Source: Panorpa germanica | Taxonomy: Eukaryota; Arthropoda; Insecta; Mecoptera; Panorpidae | Length of the DNA stretch: 64,000 nt | Reading direction: 5' to 3' | NCBI GenBank assembly: GCA_963678705.1 | Contig: OY783203.1 | Coordinates: forward strand, 45,818,347-45,882,346 | In this document: positions 1-13,598 of the stretch, one piece after another | How positions within the stretch are numbered: the first letter of the stretch is position 1 | How the letters are laid out: every line of letters begins with the position of its first letter | Translations under genes and position numbers: made by a program | Notes under the pieces: generated by a model | What the model was told of the DNA's origin: nothing | The model's input: the letters and a program-made list of their open reading frames with translations, nothing else | The model's database searches: none

Positions 1-66
1 ACTTAGCTCAAAGTTGACGTCTTTGTCGACGTCTCCTGCATCTCCCACGTCCACGTCGTCAGACAT
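1..66 (-). CDS. 5' end of an unrecognised gene, cut by the window edge
   Basis: On the minus strand an ATG at 66-64 opens 22 codons that run off the left edge, reading MSDDVDVGDAGDVDKDV and then NFELS. The peptide is very acidic, which is not what a chance reading of AT-rich DNA gives, and the first 200 bases are clearly richer in G and C than the next 13 kb, as expected of a first exon with its 5' leader (about 67-200). No domain can be named from 22 residues. The alternative is that the GC-rich patch is a plus-strand exon or only a promoter region; the open plus-strand reading of 14-241 looks low in complexity and less convincing. Confidence 0.35.
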   Translation of the reverse strand, partial: MSDDVDVGDAGDVDKDVNFELS

Positions 67-3000
67 GTCCGCTTGTATCCGGCAAAAGGACCCTTGCCCG
101 GAGAGCGACTCCTCGGTTCAACGTGAGTCAACTGTGCGCTTCCAAAACTCTTCTGGAACCATTGTTTACATTTCAGTGGCGTCCTGGGTGCCAAAATGTA
201 ACATTTTTCAAAAATCTATTTTGGAGGAAAAACGATTATAGTATGTTTTATGTTTATTTTTATTCTTTAGTTTATAACATAACATCAGGGTAGCTACATA
301 TTTTAAATACATTTCTTTGAAATTTGTTTATTCTCTAAAACTAAGAATTTTTTTATTTATCTTTATCATTTCTTTTTGGCCAAATCTATCGGATTTAGTG
401 GTTTTTTTAGAAAACTTTTATTTCTTTTATTTATTATACGTTAGTGTATTTTCTTTATTACCGCCCTTTTTTGTCATTTATACAACAGTTTACGTATTGA
501 AAAATGATATTCACTTTTAACTATTAGTTTTAACTATTAACTATCACTGCTACTATTATTTTATATAACTTATTTTTTTTGTAAGGGATTCATTTTCTGT
601 TGATATTAATTTTTCAAGAAAAAAGATTGAACTGTGGAAAAATTGTTTTTATATATATCGTTTATTCAATTTATGGCATACGATATTTACTATATGATCC
701 CTTTTAACCGTGGTATAAATACGTTAATTATCTGTTTCGACTATGATTTTCATTTCATTGAAAGACATTTTCGGAGTAATTTTTTATTTCGTCGCAAATG
801 TTTTACTTGTTGTCTGTTCACTAAGGTAGATCAATGTCTATATTACAAGCAAAATGAAATGGTGCCCTTACATAAAAACAGCTTGTACACATAACTAAAA
901 TAGAATTAATTCTACTTTATAATTACCTTTGATTAATCATAAAAAGCTACTGTATTTGACTCATATGATAAAAATATTTAATAAGTCAGGAAATTCACTT
1001 ACCTACGCAATGAATAATCCGTGATTAGTGTTTTAATTAGCAAAATTCATAATCTTTCTAAATTAATATAATAAGGCACCATATTAGTCAAAGATTACTT
1101 AATATGAAACCCAATCGCATGTGCGATGGTATTATGTAGTTATTCTTTATAGCCGGACATAGCTATGTATGGATTAGATTTGTTTCTTTATGGTCGCTTC
1201 TTTCCATTGATAGTATGCAGCGATACGAATATAATCGATGATAGTTTCTATTTTTTTTGCGTTTGAACGGGTAGTTTTTTCGACAGAATATTTTGAGATA
1301 AAACTTATACACGAAAATTATATATTAATGTAAAAAGAAATCACAACCTATTTATCAAAGCAAGGTGCTAAATGGTGGACATATCTGGTCCTACAACACA
1401 ATAAATTTATAAGTTTTGTTAAGAATAAATCTAGATGTTTGCTTGCAAAATAGACTATAACTAAAAAATCAATTTTTCTGGAAGTTATGCAAAGTTAAAG
1501 ATAAACATGTTATACACATATTACTATATTTTTGTTTTTATATAAAGAATTTTCTGAACAATTTATTGTCATTATATAAAATGTCATAAAATTAATTGAA
1601 ATTACAAATTGTACAATTGTGAGTCGTAGAAAATATTCACCAATTAGAGGCGTTTGTAACTTTTCGCTACGCTTTAATGTCACTAGCAAATTCATGTATG
1701 GTTTTATAAGTTGTATTCATAGCAGAGTTTATATGTTATTTTATATATTTTAAATCGACAGTACCTAATCTTTTAGGTTTATAATTGCATTTATTGCGTT
1801 ATGTATTTCACTAAAGTCTAGACTGATTGTACAATGGTCTAGCCTTATTTATTGTTAAGAATTTCGATGGTAATCATTTTTATTCATTATCAAATGTGGT
1901 AATACACTCAATAAAAAGTAAAATAAATAAACAATTGCGAGTACATAGTTTTACATTAACGTTTACAATGTAAACTAAATCCGCGTGAACTAACTGTAAT
2001 TTATAAACATGAAAATGCAAATATCTTGTTTGTGTTACGATCAATAATATATTTTAATTCTGAAACTGTTCAACTATAATTTCATTTCAAGAAATAGTGG
2101 ATATACTTGTTTACCCACCCTGTAAATGCTTTTTAAGAGAGCAGCGGACCAAATTGTTTGTTAATCAGAGATATTTTTGAAAGACTGATCTATCAAAATA
2201 TCATCATTTATTTTTCATCTCATAAATATCGAAATTTGTTCTTAGAGTGAAATATATTTACGTCCGGTATTCAATTATCTAATATAATTGAATAAATGTG
2301 TTGAATAATAAACAGAAGTAGATGCGTCCTTCTAAAAATGCCTTCTTCCAGCTTGCCATCCTAATCTTCGAGTGAAAATCTTTATTACAAAAAATTATAC
2401 TGAATAATTTGTAATAATATATTCGTATTGATAAAGTAACACTGTTTAATTTTTGACACAAGTATATTTACTGCTTTCTTGAAACTACGACAGTCTTTAG
2501 AATAAAGTGGTCTCGCATAATAAGATAGACCTCGCACGAAGTCAAGGATCCGCTCAGTGCGACCATGTGGGTTTGTCGAATAGGAAAGCATGTGCGAAGT
2601 GTTCACAAACATCAAACGACTATACAGAACTACAGAAGTGTTCTCCGTGTTCTCGCTCCAGCATGTGACCTTCTCAGAGTATACTATTTCTGTCCTTAAA
2701 TACGACCATGTTGAAGCCTATTCAATCAATATTTAAATATACAGAAATATTTAATAAGTAATTATTTTAATGAAATACGACTATACAATAAACAACTGTA
2801 AATTAAAACAACAATCAACACCGTTATTAATGCATCCTTAGTTTCTGCATCTTACTCAAGATCTCATTCAAACAGCCTAACCATATATTAGCGTGATCCT
2901 AAACTTAGTTACACTCTAGTGAACATTTAATAGTGCTGTAATAAATATTGAAAACGGCTATTTTAAAATCACATAGATAAATTTCTAGATTCTGATCAAC

Positions 3001-3361
3001 TGTTTCAGATTTACAACTACATATGTAATAATCATGATATGTGTCTACGTCATTTCATAACAATTGCTATCTGCAGTAATATTGAGGCCACTGATCTCTT
3101 AATTAAAATAATGTACGTCTGTCGGCGCAAAGTGGTTGCTGAGATATGGTCATTTAAAACTATCTAATTTAGATATTGGTGTCTTGCGTTTGATGTGCTA
3201 TGCTAGGAGACATGCATTAATCAACAAAATGATGATCAGAACTATGAATTTTGGATAAACTAACTATGTATTATAAATGTTAATCTTTAATTATGCGGAA
3301 ATCACATGCAATTCTATCTCTTCATTTAATTTTTTTTAATTGTTACAAATATTATTAGATA

Positions 3362-3586
3362 TAGTTCAAATCACGACAGTTCGGCGGCGACTTATACTTA
3401 AAAGAGGTTATAAGAGCGGTATAAATCTATAATACGATAATGAATTTTATCTTATTCGTTTCTATATACATCATAAAAAAATAAGTGAGTCAGTGCTTTT
3501 TACTAATATCAGCAGTTTATACCCCACACCTTGTTTTGGGTTTGGTATAAGTATGAGTCGCCGCCGAACTCTCGTAATTTGAACTA
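3362..3586 (+). mobile_element. MITE copy 1, 225 bp, TA target site
   Basis: The element begins TAGTTCAAATCACGA and ends with the inverse, TCGTAATTTGAACTA. The inverted repeats continue inward through GTTCGGCGGCGACT and its complement, giving termini of about 35 bases. TA dinucleotides flank both ends (3360-3361 and 3587-3588), as for the Tc1/mariner superfamily. There is no coding capacity, so the element is non-autonomous. A second copy lies at 9762-9973 in the opposite orientation. Confidence 0.88.
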
Positions 3587-6500
3587 TATTGATATTTTTA
3601 TGACTGTAAATGTAACAAACATAACCATGGTCCAATTATATTATAGAATAAACGAGTATAACGTGCAAATTCACAATGCAGGAATTTATACCGGGGTTGT
3701 AATTAAAGCAACATGAACACGTAAATCATTACATATCTTCATGGTATGTGATTGTCTAAAAATATTACATACACAAAATTTTCCTATGACACCAGTCATA
3801 ATTTTAACTGCAACCTATTAAAATACAAATAAATCATGTGCATAATAAGTCGTTTATTACTATTGCATAAAGTTGAATATTTTTAGAAATCCTGAATTTG
3901 CTAATTGTAGGTCAAATAAAGACGCGAAGAGAAAAAAGTGTGCATCTTTCTTTGAATTTCACTAGAAAGATTTTCAACTTTATTTGTGTCTTTCTTTTTC
4001 TTATATAATAGCGGCATGCTTTTAGGATATGACCTCTGGAGAAATTTAATGTTGTGTTTTTCATTTTCGTCCGTTATTTCAAATAAGATATTGAAAACAA
4101 AGTATATTTTTTAATGTTTTGAATCAATTTTTTCAAATCAACAATGTGGAAGATTTTTCAAGGAACTGCAAGCAAAATGTCTACTTTCTGGCACACTGAG
4201 ACCTAAGACCACTGACCAATATCGACCATTTTTTGTGTATATAAAAATGACAGTATTCTCTTAGTATGTGTTTTATGATACACATATTTGAGGTATGTTG
4301 AGAATTATTGAAATGTTGTATAGATTGTTTGTTGTTTATACTTTATGCATTTGTTGTCAAAACTTAAAAAAAAATATTTGCATACTTTTAATATATCGAA
4401 TAGTTTCATAATGTATAATTATGATAAACAATAACTACATAATTTGTTTCTTTTGTTACATTCACTGTACACCACACGTAACAATATCTTAGAACCAGTG
4501 GTGTCTAGAAATTTGGGTTACCAGCACACAACTACATGTATACCAAAACACCACAAGAAAACACAACTTATAGAGCCGGCTATCATTTGTTTTTTTAAAA
4601 AAAACTATTTGATTTTTCAAAAATTCAATTGTATTCTAATCAATATTGTACTTTGTTTTTTTTTGGATTTTACGTGATCATTTCTATTTTTTTTATGTAA
4701 ACATTTGTAGTTTAAATGGAATTAACTAGATCCTGGCTTACCTTATCAGGGCTGACTCACCATTGACCAATTTATCACTGATTAGTATTGTTATTATTTT
4801 GACAAGTTTGGTGAGTTTCAAGTATTTTTATATTTTCTTTCAAATAATTAACTTAAGACTTGTATTGATATAGAAATTCATCTTGTTGAATGTTATATTT
4901 AATTCAGATAAAATCTAAATACATTTGCGAGATATAAATATGTAATTAGTCTGCTCATTATAGGAACGTCATAAACGTTATAAAATTTCACCCATTAGGA
5001 GGAGTTCAATTATCAGTCTAACTTTCTTCACGTTGCAGAACCAGATGTCCATGTGATCACGTTTTCTGCAGTGACGCAAAACAATGTCAACTACACATCT
5101 TTTATGTAACAGTTGATTATTTTGTACATTTCACTGACATTTAAAAGTTAGATAAAAGTTAGTTTCACTTGATATAGATTTCTCTCCAGTCTGATTTTGA
5201 AAGAGGGTAGCTGCTGTCAAAAACAGCTTTTATCGCCTTATGTAAACGTAAATATTAACATACTAGTTTTCAAATGCTGTATTAATAAGATTTATATTAT
5301 ATAAACTAATGTAATATAATGTTCCGCTTCGACTAAGATTTTTCCCTAAAACTGTAGTTTATATTACTAAATTTATATTATTGTTGTATATATTTTTCGG
5401 TAGGTACGTCGCTTAATAATATAAACCTCCGTGATATACAGCCCTGTGTCAACAGTATTATATTTTACTTGTGGCCTCAATTTTTTTAAACTTTTTGCTA
5501 TCAATTATATTACAAATTATTATTAAAATATCGATTTCAGATTTCCTCCGGAGATTAAATTTAATAATATACACATACTTTTAAGAGATATTTGATATTT
5601 TTAAATAAAATAAATAATAAATAAAATTCAGTTTCCCTTAGGTTCGGTTAATGGTTATTAATATACATAAATAGATATTAAGAAAAAAAGAACGATTATA
5701 AAAGTATTTTATAAATTTTATTAACTATAACAATTATTAAATTTCTTTTGTTCTATAGATTTTTTAAGGTATCAAAATAAATAAATTCTTTATTTTATTT
5801 TGTATATATTAATGAAGTGACCGATTTTCCTTTTGGCTATATGACACATTCTTTAAACATAGAGAAACATACATAAAGGAAGCAAATCAGATTTAATTTT
5901 TCTGCCGTAGTACTTTCACGTTAGAAACAACTATTGCGTTACTTCTCATATTTAGCAGATGTTGCAGATACATGTAAGATATTTTATGTTTCCCTTACAC
6001 TCTTGTAACAAAATTAATTTCAGTGAATCATAAAATAATTCAATATCTAGCAACGCAGCAACAACGATTTTGTGTGGGCAGTCACTAAAGAAGCAACCCT
6101 ATATTTGTTTAATAATATCGATTTTGAAAGATGTAGGAATTATAACAATTATATAAGTCCTCGTCTTCACTAATGAGAATGTATTTAGGACGTGGTTTGA
6201 GCCATGATAATGAATTTTTTTAAGATTATTGCATATTTCCAATTACGGCGATATAAATCAAACGAAATTGTTTCAGTGTGATGTAACAACAGCAATGCAC
6301 ATCAATGCATCTACAGTGACCGACCGCATGAATCTATTTGTTTCTTTTTAAATCAATGCATAAGTAATATTCAACCGGGTTTGGTAGAATAACTTTTATT
6401 TGTAAATACCTGGATCATACAACAGAGTATGGAGTCAACGCTACCCGGGACTACAGATGTAGGCGGTGTTTGTTTACATATTTTTTTATCATACTTGTTA

Positions 6501-7324
6501 TTGTTACTCACGTTCTGGGTCGTTGAACATTTTTAAATTTATTACCATCTTTGGTATAAAATGTATATTTAGTAAAACCTTTGAATCTTTTTTAAAAACA
6601 AGAATAGTTTGATAAAAAGTTTAGACGACGTGTTGGGAGATCTAGCGATGTCTATTCGTACTTTTCTAGTTGTCTAACAAATCGAAATGCTTGCTTCGTA
6701 TATGTATATACAAGTATACACTTTGTATATATAGGTGTATATAAGTATAAACTTATGTATGTATAACAAAATGGTTGGAACATTATATCAGAAACGTAAA
6801 ACCTGATATATGAATTACTATATACTATATGATAGTTGTTTTTATGTCTGGCTGGTCTGCATTATATTTTCATCCTTTTGAATTTGGCATACTATATCAT
6901 ACAGAGAAAACTTACCTAGTCTATATGATATTTTTGATGTTGAAAGGAATTTAATACTGTTGATGCGAACAGTTTTATTATTCTCTTAAGAGGATTATGT
7001 CGCTATGTCCACTTGACCTTGGAGAAGTTTTATCTTATCCTCTTTCCTCTGTATATGATTTTATTCAATTTTTTTTTAGTATTTTTAATTTCTTGAGAAA
7101 AGAGAAATTCTACATAGATTTCTTGAGAAATTTGAGAAAAAAATATGTTTACTTGAATTGACAGAAATTCTCTGAAACATTCATGTACTTAAAGAAATAT
7201 TTTGGTGTGTAGAGATTTCATTGTTTCCATGGTTTCGTTTCCTAATATATGTCACCGCTGTCTAATAAGTTTATACTTACACAAAATCAATTAACCTTTG
7301 ATACTCTAAACACAAACTCAAAAA

Positions 7325-7390
7325 TTATAGCGCTGGTCCGTATATCGAACTGAAGACACAGAAGGTCTGCCTTGAAGCATAAATGGTATT
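7325..7390 (-). repeat. Possible SINE scrap
   Basis: A short stretch reads like the minus-strand head of the SINE family seen elsewhere in this window: a degenerate ATCGAACTGAAGACACAG followed by CTTGAAGCAT. It is too short and too diverged for a firm call. Confidence 0.3.
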
Positions 7391-9761
7391 TGCCGCCGTG
7401 CCCTAAATGGAACACTGTTAATGATTTTTTTTATATTTTATTCTTTACGGTTGTTCTTTTTCATTTTTTTGCTGATGTTCTATTGATGTTTTATTTTATT
7501 TACTTCCGCAGATAATTTATGTTTACATTTCGAGGTTATACTTGTTTAATAATGCATACTATTTCGTAATAAGAATGCATGAGCAGTGTTTTTGAATACC
7601 CCTGTAATATAGTATCGTAGATTGTGTTGTCCATATTAGGAACTGTATAAACCGTATAAAAAAAAACCATCAGTCAACAAGCAATGAATAATATTTATTC
7701 ATCACTTCCATGTTCAATGTTCTCATGCACTATCTCATATCTGCCATATGTTTGGAATTTATTTTTTATATATTTAAAAAATAGTTTGAATATTTTTGAA
7801 ACAGCATTTAATGTATTACTGTATTTGCCAAACATTTTTCTAACTGACTGAGTGTTGCTTTCTTGGTGCAGATTCGGCTTTTAAGTGCTATATTATGTCA
7901 TAAATAATAAAAACATTTTTTAAAATATGTAATTACAATGATTCTTAATTAATTCATACTTTAACCTATTTTATATCTTGTAACTAACTTAATTAATTTT
8001 TCAATTGTTTGTTTCTGGTTTGGCGGTCAAATTAACTTAAAATTAGATCGTAAGGACGACTAATGTTTTCAAGTCAAGGCATTAATGTGGGGGGGTCAAA
8101 GAGTAGGGATTACTGAATTATCTGTAAATGTATGTGTATGTAAATAAATACAAATTGCGTATTGTGTCGCATTGCTCTGAGAATAAATAGCGAATTAAAT
8201 CTATGATTAAAATTATAATAAATCGAAATACCACGGGTAACCTACATAATTTTGTTCGTTTTTGTTCAGATCAAATACGGATTTATTCTTTTTGCTCTTC
8301 TTATTCTCCATTAAAAAATAATAATTTTTATTTTTGTGTATGATAACTAAATACTGTTAAAAAAAATCGTTTTTCCGTATTCAAATAATAATAAACATAT
8401 CTAGTAAGCATAAAGGCTGAACTTCGTAATTAATTATCTAGAATTTCATTTTTTTCCGGATAAATAATTTTCCATTTTAAAATATCTACAACAAGGATCT
8501 ATTAAGGATTAATGAATTTTCTCCATTGAATATTTTTTTAAGGCACAGTTTATGCAACTGGGAAACGATATACATATTTCTCGATCAATCGTTTGAATTA
8601 AAAAGAATATTTCATCCCTATGTTATCTTTATTATTATTATGTAATATTTTCGATGAATAATGAAATTTGGTCACAGTTACCCATTCGTTTCAAGTCTTT
8701 GTTATATACATCGATGTCAATCTTGACAACGATGGTAAAGATTGTACCAATTTAGTAGTATTTAATCAATCAACATCGTTTTCGAGGTTAAGATTGATGT
8801 ACCTAACGCCCTGTCTAATTTAGGTCAGGTACATCGTAATTCATAATTTTACTTTTACTTTAGATTGACCATAACCTACGTTATTTTACTCTTAGATTAT
8901 AATAATTCAAAAATTTATATCGAAAGTAATAACATGTAGTTTCTAATGTAAAATAATTTGCATTCTAATTACATGGAAACTGTGATTGCAAAGTTAATGC
9001 TAGTTATTTGAGGTTTTACAATACAAATATTTATATATATAAATACTTATATATATTTTCAACTTAATGACTTTTTACATAATTCAGCTTTGTATTCGTT
9101 ATAAATATATTTTCAGATTATCCAATAAGCATCCAATTACAAATTTTGCTTAGTCAACGTTTTGTCAAAATGCATATTTAGTGAACACTGTGCTCTATAT
9201 GAAAAGCAGAGTTATATACCATCATTGTTTTGATGAGTTTTAATCGGTGTGTACGAGAAGTAATGTTTCTTTTAATAATATTAAATATCCCACCTACATC
9301 ATATCCTGTGATAGTTTTAGATTAATAAAATTACTGAGGCATGCATGTGCTCGTACTTGTTTCTGAGACCTTCCGTTCTCAATTAATGAAATAAAATAAT
9401 ATGAATCATACTCGAACTCATAAATCCTTGATGCAAACGCGGAATACTCCAACTGCAGTGCACTGCATGTACAATGTACACAGGATGTGATCTGAACTGG
9501 CGGATGAACGGTTCAATTATTTGGGTAGATGCAGTGTCAAATGTTTGGTTCCTGTTTTAAAATTCTATTTCTTATTATGAATAACTATATTTTGTTTTTA
9601 TGCCAAATTTCATTCTCTCCAGTCATAATTTATTCGATATTCTGACTTCGATCCAGTGCTGCGTAACTGCTTATGAATACTATGTATTTGCTTTTGAATT
9701 ATAAATTTAATAAAAGATTATTATTAGATTATTTATTTCTAATTCCCAAAAAATAGTTATA

Positions 9762-9973
9762 TAGTTCAAATTACGAGAGTTCGGCGGCGACTCATACTTA
9801 AAACAAGTTGTGGGGCATAAACTGCCGATATAACTAAAAAGCACTAACTCACTTATTTTTCTATAATGTGTATAGAAACGAATAAGATAAAATTCATTAT
9901 CGTATTATAGATTTATACCGCTTTTCTAACCTCTTAAGCATAAGTCGCCGCCAAATTATCGTGATTTGAACTA
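9762..9973 (-). mobile_element. MITE copy 2, 212 bp, TA target site
   Basis: This is the same element as at 3362-3586, inverted. Reading the reverse complement gives the same terminal TAGTTCAAATCACGA, the same GGCGGCGACTTAT block and the same internal stretch around CGGTATAAATCTATAA. Flanking TA dinucleotides are at 9760-9761 and 9974-9975. The copies differ by scattered substitutions and small indels, so insertion was not very recent. It has no coding capacity. Confidence 0.88.
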
Positions 9974-12900
9974 TATTCACTTACGTATTTAGTATTTAGG
10001 TATAGTATTAGATACGTATTTCATTAGTATATAGGTAATTTTGTGAATAAACAAAAATTTCATAAAGATGTGGTATACACTAAAAAATTATAAGTGCTTC
10101 AGTTGTCAGATATGTCAAGGCTTATCAAGCAGTTAAGACAATAGGTAAAATCAAGGTCATGCAGATCTATGTAAATTTTCATTGTTTTTTTTTTTAATTT
10201 TAATAGTAACCAAACAGCTATTTGTTTTATGTAAAAAAATATATTTTTAATATTCATTCATATTATCATTCAGTAATAAATGGGTGATATATTTATTACA
10301 TTGTTGATTTATTTATTGAGATCTATTTTTAAAATAAGGTGCTCGAGTAGCCTCAGTCCTTAAGTGACACACTTTCATAAGTTATTTAACCTAATTAAAA
10401 TTTCGTATGAATAAACGACCTACAAAACGAACCTAAAAAAATGTAAGAATTTACAATGTGTATTTAATTTTAAAATTTCATAATAATTTAAATGTATTCA
10501 AAAGATAATTTTCTTTGCTAAGTTTTAAAAATTTTATTAATTTTTATAGCAATTGTGCCCATTGCCCATATATATACACACATACTAACCTGTGTTAAAA
10601 CAATTTGTATCTAGGTACATATTAGACCTCTATTTTGTAACCTTTTGGTGCATGTTAACATTAGGCTATTTTTCAAAGACCACAGTTTAGATAGTAGCAT
10701 TTTCAAATCATACCATTAAATTACTAAATTATTCAAGTTAATATTGAAAGACATGTTTCTATTAGGTTTTCTTTAAGAATCACTATATAATAATATTTTT
10801 TAATTAAATTTGAAAGGAAAATGATTCCGTAAAAGAAAATTATTTAAAATTTAATTTTTATTTTAAAGAAAGTATAATCCTTATAACGATAGGCTAGACT
10901 TTTGTTTTATATCTCTACAATCAATTGAACCTGAGATATTCATTTAACAAAAATATGCACTATCTTAAATAAAGTTATTGTAAAGTTTTTTTTTTTTTAA
11001 ATGCGGATAAAAACTAAAGTTACGATATTCTTAAATTTAATTGAATACATGATTTTCTAGGATAAAAATGATCTTTGTAATTATACTATCTTTGTAAATA
11101 AATAAATAAAAACAAACATAATTTTAAGATCATTCTCGATTTCTTTTATTTAGCTCAAGATCGTCGTGACATTTTAAATTAGAATTTTATTTCGTTTAAA
11201 ATAAAGTTTTACCAAATAATTTTTAAAATAACATGTGTGGAAATGGTAGTATTTATAGAAAATTACGTAGTTGTCACAAATGTCTCATATATATATATAT
11301 AAATTTTTGAAGAAATTGGAATTCGCACATTTCGTTGAGGTTTTGTTTACCTATAATATAAAATGAATTGAATGAACAAAATGAAGACAGCAAAGCGGCC
11401 GACAGCATTTGTGCTTAGCACCAGACTGTTGTACCTTTGGGTTCCGCCAATTTTTCCAATTTTTCTAGTCATTATTTCAATAATTCAAATATAGTGCTTT
11501 TACAAAAAAAACTATCTTAATATGTCTATTTGATTATTAGGGAGAGCGATATAAAATATATTGTTGAAAACGAGAAGTTAGATGTTATGCAACAAATTTT
11601 ATCAGTAATGCTTTCTTAATCAATAATACGATAAAATGTCAAAATAAATTATTTGGAAATTACGACAGTTCATCTCTAATCTACACAAGACACTAGACAT
11701 TAGACAGGTTCGCTTCGTTTTTATGCTGCTACAAATGTTTACGTACAGCAAAAGTTAAGAAGAATTGATCACAACAGTCGTACACAGCAAACGTCTGCGG
11801 CGTTTGTACGGCGTTTTCCAAAGTCAACGTATTTAGTTTATTTTTAATTTATTTTTATTTTAATAACAAACAAAGCAACACAACAACACACAGTTTTCCA
11901 TTTTTAACTATTTGTCATATACAACATATAAATTATGTGAATTTAATATTTTTAAATTTGAAATGTATGGCAGAGTTAACGAACAAAGAGTGGTGATTTC
12001 CGTTTCCGGAAGTTTCATTATATTTTTAACTACACACTCACATCATCTGCTGTTTCTTATAAAATTTCTATACTGTATTTACTTTGCTACTATAGTTATT
12101 TTTGCATTGGTAATGCGTAATTGTTTCGTTGGCTTATTTCCCTTCATATTTGTGGTTAAAATATTTGTAGGTACATATGTTTAAAAGTTATAAACCAATA
12201 ACCTTTCTTATTTATTCAATATCAATTTTAAATTCGAGGTTATAATCTAATTCCATCGAACATAAATTTCAATCTGCACTGTCAATGTTCGTAATTTTAA
12301 ACATATTATTTACGTATTAAAAATTATTACATTTTGAATGGTAGTATTCATAGAACAGTAAGCGTTTGCTTTTCTTATTTATAATTTAGAATTAAAAAAT
12401 ATGTATAGTTTTAGTAACCAACCTAAAACAGACACTTTAAAAACGCCATTTAAAGGTTTGAATCTTTGATTACGTTTAAATTTCTAAATGTTAGTCTATA
12501 ACATAAAATTTGATTTGGTTTTACTAGGCGCAGCTGGTCTATGTAAGCATTAAAGGCTTTATTTACTCTTTGCTTTAACTTAGTTGCTTTGTTCTCAATT
12601 CTTACAATGACCGATCGTCTCTGGTTGTTACAATGCCTGATTAAATTTGTTGCTTGAATTATCGACTATTGAATACAGAACAACTGAAAAAAGTAAACAT
12701 AACAAATAAATTTGTTCAATACACAGTGTGCTTGGTTCTTAATAGTGCATCGTCTATTAATTTGTGTGAATTGTGTGAGATTATTCTCAGTTCACCTGAG
12801 ATTTCTTCATTACTTAATTTTAAAGTTTAATTAAACAATATTATCTGATTCAAATTTAGAACTTTTTCTGAGTTGTCATATTCTTTTATTTTGCCATAAA

Positions 12901-13598
12901 GATACGACAGAAATATCAGAGAGTTGACATCTAGACGTAATTATTTTATAAGCTAACAATCCAATAACAATCCACTTCTTCGAATATATATTTATACACA
13001 CACCATAAAATATATTTTAGTTAATTAAACACATATTATGCATCTCACAAAATTTACATATTGTGCAATAGTTTGACCCGTAAAACATGCATATTGATAT
13101 TTGCTCTTCTTCCATACGCTACGCAAACATTACAACAAAATACGCATTTATATTTCTCCTATTTAAATTCAAAATATTTCCATATTTCTTCTCTTTCATT
13201 TTAACTTCAGCTTGTAAGGAAAATATACTTTCGTTTTTACAATTGGTACTGTGAGAAAAATGAAAACCAATCATATTCATTTTCAACACGTGGGTTGTAT
13301 GAACCTTCAGCCATTGGCCGAATAGTGGTAAATTACCCTCTTCATTTATTGCGCATGTGCCATTTTATCATTGTAAAATTATTTAATGGTTTGTATGTAG
13401 TACCTTGTGAGGGCAAGTGACAGTCGTTATTTACAAATATTCTGAACTTAAACCGAATTAAAAACCGAAGTATTACATAATTAAGTGGTTTAATACTGTG
13501 AACAAAATTAATTTGCTTTTTTTATTAAGAGTGTGCTACTAGGTTAAGCAGAGTGTGGAAATTACAAAATTATCAATTTATCGAAGCAACTAGTTGAA

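Larger units (their letters stand above)
67..13598. other. Long gene-poor region
   Basis: About 13.5 kb of AT-rich DNA. All open readings here are short, lack splice-compatible partners and have compositions expected from AT-rich noise. It holds the two MITE copies listed separately, a possible SINE scrap near 7325-7390, and a somewhat GC-richer patch at about 2480-2680 that I could not identify. It may include distal regulatory DNA or untranslated exons of Doa, but the sequence does not show this. Confidence 0.6.

Noticed and set aside
634-894. 86-codon open frame
   Set aside because: Phe/Ile/Tyr-rich translation of T-rich DNA, no motif and no splice sites in phase.
11912-12184. 90-codon hydrophobic open frame
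   Set aside because: Composition (Phe, Ile, Val, Leu) is what T-rich plus-strand DNA gives by chance; it has no clear ATG start, splice partner or motif.
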